Shown in pieces: positions 1-5,577 of a stretch of 21,869 nt of DNA (position 1 is the first letter of the stretch; every line of letters starts with the position of its first letter). The stretch lies in the IMG/VR virus record IMGVR_UViG_3300020473_000140, positions 1 to 21,869 of that record; one strand, 5' to 3'. The notes under the pieces are model-generated. The model did no database searches. It had not been told where the DNA came from and worked only from the letters and a program-made list of their open reading frames with translations. Position numbers and translations under genes: made by a program. This DNA is from a virus.

Positions 1-339
1 TCTAAAACCTCTATGAAGATTTGCACCAAGTTTCTTATCTTTGAATGGTCTAGCGTCAAGGTCCGTTAGAACATTTCTTCCATTGTTCGTTCCACGAATG
101 ATGACAATCGTAACACCTCTGTCCTGAATGACATCATAAGAAAACTCATTATCGCCAATCTCTTTCCCATCATCGTAAACTCTTTCACAATATCCAGCCA
201 TCTCCAAGAGAACTTCTATCCCTACTGGTAGATTTTCTTTTGTTCCGTTTGCACCACCCATACTCAAAAATTGATTTGTAGAAACACATGAACTAATTAG
301 TAGAGTTATTACTCCTATTATTATGAATTTCAACTTCAT
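1..339 (-). CDS. Lipoprotein with class-3 lipase-like domain (3' end beyond window)
   Basis: I read this frame directly: ATG at 337-339, then 113 codons open to the left edge. The product begins with a lysine-bearing start and a hydrophobic stretch (residues 4-15), followed by a lipobox I-S-S-C with the lipid-accepting cysteine at residue 18. That predicts a signal peptidase II lipoprotein of the cell envelope. The mature part has YCERVY (50-55), IVIIRGTNN (78-86), a following D-L pair and LHRGF (108-112). This order matches the N-terminal half of class-3 lipases (FRGT, then D-L, then HxGF). The catalytic GxSxG would lie outside the window, so activity is unproven. A GGAG element stands 8 bases before the ATG. 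The gene overlaps the holin-like gene by 47 bases, which suggests a lysis or envelope role. It could instead be a degenerate lipase-fold lipoprotein. Confidence 0.62.
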   Translation of the reverse strand, partial: MKLKFIIIGVITLLISSCVSTNQFLSMGGANGTKENLPVGIEVLLEMAGYCERVYDDGKEIGDNEFSYDVIQDRGVTIVIIRGTNNGRNVLTDLDARPFKDKKLGANLHRGFR

Positions 340-589
340 CTTTCTTTCTCCATGCAGTTGCACCAAGGATCGCTCCAAATGAAAGATGAAGCATAGCACC
401 TGCTTGTAATGTCAATGGTTCCCACCTGCTCGTCTTACAATCTTGACCAGACGCCAAAACCTCTGCACAAGCATCAAACATCAACAAATTCCACCAAAGA
501 GGCCCTACAAAGAAGTCGCACAAGCATATGAACAAATACACAAGTGCGGCCCAATCTCTCCAATAGCGATTTATTAACTTATTTATCAC
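293..589 (-). CDS. Putative holin-like small membrane protein
   Basis: 98 aa with two clear hydrophobic segments, about residues 13-36 (VYLFICLCDFFVGPLWW region) and 58-80, a basic N-terminus and a hydrophilic tail. The spacing and the motifs WEPLTLQ (56-62) and FGAILGATAW (71-80) resemble small phage holins with a YxxICLxDF first helix. Holins form inner-membrane lesions at lysis. The start is GTG at 587-589, overlapping the upstream gene's TGA as GTGA, so translation is probably coupled; only a weak Shine-Dalgarno is visible. No ATG lies before the end of the first helix, which supports the GTG. A lipase-like lipoprotein gene overlaps the 3' end, a setting that fits lysis. No endolysin is seen in the window, so the holin role is inferred from membrane topology and sequence resemblance. 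Confidence 0.6.
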   Translation of the reverse strand: MINKLINRYWRDWAALVYLFICLCDFFVGPLWWNLLMFDACAEVLASGQDCKTSRWEPLTLQAGAMLHLSFGAILGATAWRKKDEVEIHNNRSNNSTN

Positions 590-795
590 CTCATACGCTT
601 TCGGGTGTTTTCAATCGTTTGTTGAGCACGTTTAATTTTGCTCTTACGAAGTGATTCTACCTTGTCAGTAGAACCAGTTGACATCTTTTTATCTTCCATG
701 ATAGAGATGGTGAGTTCCGCATTTGCTTCGTGCATTGCGATTGTTTTTTCCAGGCGCTTAATTGCACCCTCTTGACGTTCACGTTTTGTTTGCAT
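586..795 (-). CDS. Hypothetical small basic coiled-coil protein
   Basis: 69 aa, strongly charged and lysine/arginine rich, with no cysteine and no hydrophobic segment. Residues 1-30 and 45-69 look helical and could form a coiled coil. I do not recognise the family. The ATG is preceded by AAAGGAG with 4-5 bases spacing, which makes it a convincing gene. Its stop overlaps the GTG of the holin-like gene (GTGA), and it starts 11 bases after the end of the 190-aa gene upstream, so it belongs to the same transcript as the holin-like gene. Confidence 0.65.
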   Translation of the reverse strand: MQTKRERQEGAIKRLEKTIAMHEANAELTISIMEDKKMSTGSTDKVESLRKSKIKRAQQTIENTRKRMR

Positions 796-806
796 AATCT
801 CCTTTG

Positions 807-1379
807 TTATGCGGTTTCAAAATGTTCTGCAACAATTTCACCCATACCATACCGATGCCACTTTTCAACGACAACTTCCAACTCATCTGCATACTCTTCA
901 TATTCAGCAGTATCTCTGTTGTCCTCAAGTGCAAGATCCCTAAATCGTTGTACTGTCTTACGTCCTGAACGAACAAATGAAGTAACCAACCAAGAGAACC
1001 CATTCCAAGTTGACTTGTATTCAGCATCTCTTCCAAATCCCTCAATAGTTGTGGTCCAAGACGAAACCATCCATTTTCCACCAGTCCAGAGATAACCAAA
1101 CTCAAGATGACTGTTTTCCATCAAATATTCTTCAAACTCGGTCATGGAATCAAACATCTCAACTTCTTCGGTATGAACTGAACTTTCCAGTGACTCTCTA
1201 AGGTCTTCACTCAAACTTGAATAGTAACCCCCGACTGAAACAGCAAGGGCTCTCTCGTCTGAATTGTAGTGTTCCAGAAGGGTCATTCCAACCCCTGTCT
1301 CATATCCATCATAGTGAACGTATGAACTCACGATTGAACCATCACTTCTTAAATACCCAACAACAGAATTAGTACTCAT
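807..1379 (-). CDS. Conserved phage protein of unknown function (MSTNSVVGY / YVHYDGY type)
   Basis: 190 aa. The N-terminus follows a pattern widespread in phage genomes: MSTxS, G, DG, then YxHxDGY (residues 20-26), VG and LLEHY (34-38). Members occur in many T4-like and other phages without a known function. The C-terminal half is acidic and aromatic-rich with several tryptophans; no catalytic motif is evident. The start is fixed by AAGGAG 5 bases before the ATG. That Shine-Dalgarno overlaps the TAA stop of the 35-codon ORF upstream (TAAGGAG), implying coupled translation. It lies downstream of the host-type promoter at 1533-1561. Confidence 0.75.
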   Translation of the reverse strand: MSTNSVVGYLRSDGSIVSSYVHYDGYETGVGMTLLEHYNSDERALAVSVGGYYSSLSEDLRESLESSVHTEEVEMFDSMTEFEEYLMENSHLEFGYLWTGGKWMVSSWTTTIEGFGRDAEYKSTWNGFSWLVTSFVRSGRKTVQRFRDLALEDNRDTAEYEEYADELEVVVEKWHRYGMGEIVAEHFETA

Positions 1380-1388
1380 AGTATCTCC

Positions 1389-1496
1389 TTAGAGGGAAAA
1401 GAACATTACGAAATTGATATAAAGGACAGCCGCACTGACTACCCACCCACTGAAACAAAGAACCAACTCTCTTATCACTTCTCTTTCCATAATCAT
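1389..1496 (-). CDS. Small single-helix membrane protein, 35 aa
   Basis: Too short for ordinary gene calling. ATG at 1494-1496, 35 codons, TAA at 1389-1391. A charged N-terminus (MIMEREVIRE) precedes a hydrophobic segment from about residue 11 to 35, with FSGWVVSAAVLYINFVMF as its core. This is a likely single transmembrane helix. Its stop codon is embedded in the Shine-Dalgarno of the next gene (TAAGGAG). It is the first ORF about 30 bases downstream of a near-consensus promoter. Against it, no good Shine-Dalgarno precedes either ATG (codon 1 or 3). Function unknown; a lysis or membrane-modulating role is only a guess. Confidence 0.45.
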   Translation of the reverse strand: MIMEREVIRELVLCFSGWVVSAAVLYINFVMFFSL

Positions 1497-1532
1497 TTTT
1501 GGGAAAAGGGTTTCTCAATCACTCACACTTAT

Positions 1533-1561
1533 ATAATACCAAGAAAAACACTCAATGTCAA
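1533..1561 (-). promoter_or_regulatory. Host sigma70-type promoter
   Basis: Read on the minus strand: TTGACA (1556-1561), a 17-bp spacer, then TATTAT (1533-1538). Transcription would begin near 1526, about 30 bases before the 35-aa ORF, and read through the small-gene run to the holin-like and lipoprotein genes. The -35 is a perfect consensus and the -10 matches five of six. Confidence 0.75.
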
Positions 1562-1568
1562 ATTATTT

Positions 1569-1991
1569 TCAACAATATTGAGCAAATTCACTGATAATCT
1601 TTGACCTTTCAGGATGTCTCATCCTATGCAATGCTCGAGCTTGCATTTGACGAACACGATCTTTACTTATTCCCATTTTTTGTCCCACCTCTTTCAGAGT
1701 ATGAACTTTACCAGACAATCCAAACCTCATGTCAAGAATCATTGATGATCTTTCATCCAAAGTAGAAAGACATTCCCTCAACTTCAACCCCAACATTTCC
1801 AACCGTACAGCGCCCATAACAGTTGATTCGCCATCTACAACATCCATGAAATCACGTTCAAGTTCCTCGTCGCCCATATTCACAAGATTGTCATCCAGTT
1901 CTTCTTCAAGAACTCTGCGAATCTTGATGTATTGGTCATAATCAGTCATTGACATACCTCCCCAATCAACTCCATTCTTTCCAATCGTCAT
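1569..1991 (-). CDS. Stand-alone sigma-70 region 3.2/4 protein
   Basis: 140 aa. Residues about 66-130 match the C-terminus of primary sigma factors: LDMRFGL (86-92), then a helix-turn-helix HTLKEVGQKMGISKDRVRQ (97-115) and ARALHRMRHP (118-127). In RpoD the equivalents are MRFGI, TLEEVG, RERIRQ and KALRKLRHP. Residues 43-60 (ELERDFMDVVDG) resemble the region 3.2 finger. Regions 1, 2 and 3.0/3.1 are absent, so the protein cannot melt a -10 by itself. The -35-contacting positions correspond to K110, D111, R114 and Q115, conservative with RpoD R, E, R, Q. AAGGAG stands 7 bases before the ATG. It has its own TTGACA promoter and is not overlapped by neighbours. It may bind the RNA polymerase beta flap, replacing host region 4 or acting like T4 gp33. 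The domain is certain, the role inferred. Confidence 0.88.
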   Translation of the reverse strand: MTIGKNGVDWGGMSMTDYDQYIKIRRVLEEELDDNLVNMGDEELERDFMDVVDGESTVMGAVRLEMLGLKLRECLSTLDERSSMILDMRFGLSGKVHTLKEVGQKMGISKDRVRQMQARALHRMRHPERSKIISEFAQYC

Positions 1992-2034
1992 ATCAAATCT
2001 CCTTTTCAGAGGTTATCATCATCAATCAGTTTAA

Positions 2035-2063
2035 AGTATATCAAGAATATCCTATGATGTCAA
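2035..2063 (-). promoter_or_regulatory. Host sigma70-type promoter of the sigma-region-4 gene
   Basis: Minus strand: TTGACA (2058-2063), 17-bp spacer, TATACT (2035-2040), with an A-tract directly upstream of the -35 that could act as an UP element. The predicted start near 2028 gives a leader of about 37 bases containing AAGGAG. Confidence 0.78.
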
Positions 2064-2070
2064 GTTTTTT

Positions 2071-2508
2071 TTATTTTGTGAGATATCTCAGAGCTCTCTC
2101 TACCGATTCAATGGTATCTCCAATACCCCCAAGTCCAGTATTGCAGGACTTACACAACCAACCACGAAACTCTTTAGTATCATGGTCATGATCACACTGC
2201 CAACCCCAACGACCATCGACACCTTCAGGAATCTCACTTTTATGACGATAAACAGGTTTGTCACAAAGATCACAATGGTCACCATATTTAGGTTTGGGAT
2301 GATCTTTCAGAAGAGTTTTCTTGATCTCTGAAAGTTCTTTGGATGTAGCACGAGCACAAGGATCACAATAAGTATTGACCCTCAGACGATAACCATCTTT
2401 TGTCAGTCGTGTCTTATAGAATGAAAAATGAATATTGTCTTTAACTGTCTTACAAACGGAACACTCACAAGTGCCCTCTGGGATGTTTGTCAAATCTTTC
2501 GCTTTCAT
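2071..2508 (-). CDS. 49: Recombination endonuclease VII (Holliday-junction resolvase)
   Basis: 145 aa, close to T4 gp49 (157 aa). The endonuclease VII signature is clear: CDLC (79-82), CDHDHD (105-110), RGWLC..CN (115-123) and LGGIGD (126-131). Four cysteines bind structural zinc, and the DHDH and N residues form the metal active site of the ββα-Me fold. It cleaves branched DNA before packaging. The N-terminus has a second pair, C16/C19 and C48/C51, an extra zinc-ribbon-like module. An in-frame ATG at 2572-2574 is rejected: it lies inside the promoter spacer, upstream of the predicted transcript start. The ATG at 2506-2508 has AAGGA a few bases upstream. The gene has its own promoter and is separate from the 46/47 operon. 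Confidence 0.9.
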   Translation of the reverse strand: MKAKDLTNIPEGTCECSVCKTVKDNIHFSFYKTRLTKDGYRLRVNTYCDPCARATSKELSEIKKTLLKDHPKPKYGDHCDLCDKPVYRHKSEIPEGVDGRWGWQCDHDHDTKEFRGWLCKSCNTGLGGIGDTIESVERALRYLTK

Positions 2509-2564
2509 GTTATCCTTTGATTTATGAGTTGTGAAAGATAGTGATAAATTATCATCACATAAAC

Positions 2565-2593
2565 AATATATCAAATTGTTTTGTGATTGTCAA
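2565..2593 (-). promoter_or_regulatory. Host sigma70-type promoter of endonuclease VII
   Basis: Minus strand: TTGACA (2588-2593), 17-bp spacer, TATATT (2565-2570), preceded by an A-tract. The -35 overlaps the stop codon of the preceding 111-aa gene. Transcription from about 2558 leaves a leader of some 50 bases to the ATG at 2508. Confidence 0.78.
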
Positions 2594-2925
2594 GTTTTTT
2601 GCATATTAATCATCATCATGAGTCCACGACCAGCTTCGATTGCAGTATCAACAATCCAATCAAGATTCTCTTCGTCATAGTTCCATTTTCCTTTGACATA
2701 TTCCACAAGTTCATCATATTCCTCATCTGTCAAATCTTCAATCTCTGGAAGAACCTCTTCAATATCATCTACCGCTTCAAAGAGTTTTTTCACAGGATCT
2801 ATGAAATATCTTGCATCACTCCATGACATTTCACCATCTGCTTTTGCTTTACCGACTGCTTCTACAAACGAGAATACGAAATCAATAATATCTCTCGTTT
2901 CTTCAATACCTCTTTTCTCAACCAT
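2590..2925 (-). CDS. Hypothetical acidic helical protein, 111 aa
   Basis: 111 aa, strongly acidic and predicted largely helical; no signal peptide and no catalytic motif. Acidic runs such as EEVLPEIEDLTDEEYDEL (about 57-74) and a hydrophobic patch DIIDFVFSFVEAVG (about 12-25) are the main visible traits. I do not recognise the family. It has AAAGGA about 8 bases before the ATG and overlaps the end of the deformylase gene by 8 bases, so it is probably the last cistron of the gp55-to-here operon. Its stop codon is part of the next promoter's -35. Confidence 0.7.
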   Translation of the reverse strand: MVEKRGIEETRDIIDFVFSFVEAVGKAKADGEMSWSDARYFIDPVKKLFEAVDDIEEVLPEIEDLTDEEYDELVEYVKGKWNYDEENLDWIVDTAIEAGRGLMMMINMQKT

Positions 2926-3445
2926 TTCTTTGTTTCCTTTCGACTTTGCGTTTTAGAATTTTACGTTTCTTCATTGCGGATTTCAGTTTGAAGTCCGATA
3001 CATTATCTATAAAAAGTTCACCTTCCATATGTTCCATTTCATGTTGAAATATTATGGACAACAAACCACCAAAACTTCCAAATTGTTCTGTCCCATCTTT
3101 GAGTTGAAATTTGACTCCAATTGTCTCTGCCCTTAAAACAGGCATGAAAAGATGAGGAAAAGACAAACATCCCTCTTTTTCATAAATTTCTTCGTCACTC
3201 CATTCCACAATTTCTGGATTAAAAACCGCCATTGGGTCACCATCAGAAATCATCGAAAACACTTTTGTTGGAATACCAATCTGATTAGCAGACAACCCGA
3301 TTCCATTATAGTGAAACATATTATCAATCAAACGTTTCTCAAGTTTATCTGGATCTTCGTGTGGACTGTCAAAATCATAACGATGAGGAACCTCTCGTAG
3401 AAAAGGATCTTTCTCATCAATCAAGGGCATAATCAAATCACTCAT
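2918..3445 (-). CDS. def: Peptide deformylase
   Basis: 175 aa, full length for the family. All three deformylase motifs are present: GIGLSANQ (48-55), EGCLS (91-95, with metal-ligand C93) and QHEMEH (134-139, with ligands H135 and H139 and catalytic E136). It removes the N-formyl group from new proteins in the cytoplasm. Marine phages often carry such a gene, proposed to keep maturation of new proteins going during infection. The third motif has E138 where bacterial enzymes usually have D (HExDH). A basic C-terminal tail follows (about 159-173). It overlaps the upstream 78-aa gene and the downstream 111-aa gene by 8 bases each. A GAAAGAG element stands about 7 bases before the ATG. Confidence 0.95.
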   Translation of the reverse strand: MSDLIMPLIDEKDPFLREVPHRYDFDSPHEDPDKLEKRLIDNMFHYNGIGLSANQIGIPTKVFSMISDGDPMAVFNPEIVEWSDEEIYEKEGCLSFPHLFMPVLRAETIGVKFQLKDGTEQFGSFGGLLSIIFQHEMEHMEGELFIDNVSDFKLKSAMKKRKILKRKVERKQRNG

Positions 3446-3674
3446 GGTTTAACTCTTTCTTGAGGGTTTTAACTTCTTGTTCAAGACGATCAACTCGCAT
3501 AGATAACAATTCTACTGGTGAATAATAACGTGGAACTGCTTTGTTTGCTTTTGTTTGCCAGGTTTCTCCACCAGTTACACCAATTCTTTCAACAGTTTCA
3601 CGACCATTCTTTTTATTATGTTCGTCAATGTCATTGATGTATTCACCAGCTGTTGTAAATTTTAAATCATTCAT
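3438..3674 (-). CDS. Hypothetical protein with C-terminal coiled coil, 78 aa
   Basis: 78 aa. The last third (about residues 52-77) has a leucine/valine heptad pattern, ELLSMRVDRLEQEVKTLKK, typical of a short coiled coil. The N-terminus is polar and unrecognised. It shares a 4-base ATGA overlap with the end of gp46 and an 8-base overlap with deformylase, so it is translationally embedded in the recombination operon. It may help oligomerisation or contact a neighbour's product; no function can be assigned. Confidence 0.68.
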   Translation of the reverse strand: MNDLKFTTAGEYINDIDEHNKKNGRETVERIGVTGGETWQTKANKAVPRYYSPVELLSMRVDRLEQEVKTLKKELNHE

Positions 3675-5389
3675 ACTGTCTCTATCTTACTGAAGTTTTT
3701 TTCTTTCACAAACTTGATTGTGCTGAGAAACTTATCATAAAGAATTTCTCCTTTGTGTGAAATCACGAACACATTGGTATTTTCATCCATCGTGTTTATG
3801 ATTTTGAGGAATGCATCAGTTCCATCTGCATCAAGAGAAGAGTCAAACACCTCATCCATAATAAGTAGATTGGTGTTGACACTATTCTTGAGTTTTGCAA
3901 CCTGACGCCATGTGAACAGAAGTGCAAGGTCAATCCTCATCTTCTCACCTTCTGAAAAAGAAGAGTAAGTAAACTCATCACGATATTGAGAACGAATTGT
4001 CTCGTTGAAGTTTTCGTCAATCGAAAAGTTGATGAGGAAGTCAAGCTCATTTAAATACTTGTTGACAAACTTGTTGATTATCGGCACGTACTGTTTGATA
4101 ATCTTTGTCTTGATTCCTGTGTCACGCAAAAGTTCATGTGCATAGTCATAAAGTTGTTTCTGTTCTGTCAACTTAGCATAATCCTGCAAACACTCTTCAA
4201 GATTCTGTTGTAATAATTTTAGTTCATCTTTCTCTGTATTGTCAAGTTTTTTCTTGTCTCTAAGTTTTTGAATCTCTTGCGTAGTTTTCTTTATATTTTC
4301 ATCCAATGAACCAATATAGGATTGAAGCGCTGCAACTTTCTTGTTCTTTTCTACGATTGACTGACCAATCTCTTGAAACTCACGCAAAGTTTGTTCCAAA
4401 GAATCTATTTCTGATTGTATGTCATCAATAGCATCGTCATATTTCTTTGATTGATCCAACAATTGTGTATTTCGTGTCTTCTTGAAAGTTTCATTGATAG
4501 GTTGCTCACATACTGGACAATCATCATTCTTGGTAAAAAACTCTCGTTGTTTATCTACCTCTGATTTCTTTGCACCAATCTTGTTCTGAACTTTGTTGTA
4601 TTCTTTTGTCTTCTTCTTGACTGCATCCTCATTTGTCAGTTTTTCTCCCAGAGTTCCTATTTCTGTTTGAAGTGCAGCTACTGTATCAGTTTCTTCGTTG
4701 ATTGTCTCTCTGTAATTCTCAATGTCCTTTTCTTTTTGTGATATGACTGATTCGTTGTCCACCTTGAGTCGTTCAATATAATCTTCTTGAATCTTTATCT
4801 TCTGGTTATACAATCCTTTCTCTACCTCAAGAGTTCCCAAGTCATCTTTCAACTCCAAGTTCTTTTTCTTGAGAACAGTATTCATCGTTGAGAAAATTTG
4901 TATGTCAAGTAAGTCCTCAACAATAGCTCGTCTGTCTGACTGTTTAAGTTGCATGAATGGTTCAAAACTTGAACTTCCAAGCAGAACAATTTGAGTGAAC
5001 GATTTGTAATTCAGTTTGAGAATAACCTTTTCCAGATACTCTTGATAATCTCTATTGTTTGCCAACTGGTCAATCAACTTACCATTCAGATGAATTTCAA
5101 ATAGATTTGGTTTTGCTCCTCTGCGAACAATATAGTTCTTCTTACCAATCGTAAACTCAATCTCTACCAACAAACTCTTTTCGTTGATGGTGTTCACCAG
5201 TTGTGGTTTGTTAATATTGCGATATGCTTTTCCAAACAACCCAAAAGTCAGGGCATCAAGAATAGTTGACTTTCCAGAACCATTCTCTCCAATGATAAGA
5301 GTTGTTGGTGATCTGTCAAAAAAGACAGTTGTTGGATTATCTCCTGTTGAAAGAAAGTTAGACCAAGAAATTTTTTTAAATGTAATCAT
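3671..5389 (-). CDS. 46: gp46 recombination nuclease ATPase subunit (Rad50/SbcC-like)
   Basis: 572 aa (T4 gp46 is 560). SMC/Rad50 layout: Walker A GENGSGKST (34-42), two long coiled-coil arms (about 165-285 and 300-415), zinc-hook CPVC (291-294) at the apex, ABC signature SFSEGEKMR (477-485), Walker B LLIMDE (508-513) with the D-loop SSLD (517-520), and H545 as switch histidine. With gp47 it resects DNA ends for UvsX-dependent recombination and replication restart, and in T4 it helps degrade host DNA. The ATG overlaps the stop of the 63-aa gene as ATGA. A TTGACA/TAAAAT pair occurs inside the gene (4216-4245), listed under rejected items. Confidence 0.97.
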   Translation of the reverse strand: MITFKKISWSNFLSTGDNPTTVFFDRSPTTLIIGENGSGKSTILDALTFGLFGKAYRNINKPQLVNTINEKSLLVEIEFTIGKKNYIVRRGAKPNLFEIHLNGKLIDQLANNRDYQEYLEKVILKLNYKSFTQIVLLGSSSFEPFMQLKQSDRRAIVEDLLDIQIFSTMNTVLKKKNLELKDDLGTLEVEKGLYNQKIKIQEDYIERLKVDNESVISQKEKDIENYRETINEETDTVAALQTEIGTLGEKLTNEDAVKKKTKEYNKVQNKIGAKKSEVDKQREFFTKNDDCPVCEQPINETFKKTRNTQLLDQSKKYDDAIDDIQSEIDSLEQTLREFQEIGQSIVEKNKKVAALQSYIGSLDENIKKTTQEIQKLRDKKKLDNTEKDELKLLQQNLEECLQDYAKLTEQKQLYDYAHELLRDTGIKTKIIKQYVPIINKFVNKYLNELDFLINFSIDENFNETIRSQYRDEFTYSSFSEGEKMRIDLALLFTWRQVAKLKNSVNTNLLIMDEVFDSSLDADGTDAFLKIINTMDENTNVFVISHKGEILYDKFLSTIKFVKEKNFSKIETV

Positions 5390-5577
5390 TCTGTTTCATT
5401 CAATAATTGTGGTTTAGTTCCATTTTCAAACTGATAGTCAGATTCTTTGATTTTATCTTCTAATACTCTGATGATGAAATCATTAAGTGTTATTTTATGC
5501 TCGTGAGCTGCAAGTGACAATTGCACGATTGTTTTGTCATCTAATGCAAGTTCTACATCTACTGTTTCTTTAGTCAT
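5386..5577 (-). CDS. Hypothetical protein, possible ribbon-helix-helix-like, 63 aa
   Basis: 63 aa. It begins with a strand-like stretch (TVDVELALDD) followed by two probable helices, the second being ITLNDFIIRVLEDKIKE. This is reminiscent of ribbon-helix-helix or CopG-like folds, but the usual basic DNA-contacting strand is absent and the protein is acidic. I do not assign DNA binding. It is linked by 4-base ATGA overlaps to the oxygenase gene before it and gp46 after it, so it is co-translated with the recombination nuclease. Confidence 0.68.
   Translation of the reverse strand: MTKETVDVELALDDKTIVQLSLAAHEHKITLNDFIIRVLEDKIKESDYQFENGTKPQLLNETE

Noticed and set aside
2090-2105. Palindromic GAGATATCTC near the 3' end of endonuclease VII
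   Set aside because: Lies within the coding sequence and is not followed by a U-tract on the minus strand, so a terminator is not supported.
2509-2574. 22-codon N-terminal extension of endonuclease VII (ATG at 2574)
   Set aside because: It overlaps the promoter spacer and -10, upstream of the predicted transcript start, and has no Shine-Dalgarno; the ATG at 2508 has both.
4216-4245. TTGACA-N18-TAAAAT pair on the minus strand inside gp46
   Set aside because: Resembles the other promoters, including the upstream A-tract, but lies deep in a coding region with 18-base spacing and a weak -10; no gene start follows nearby.
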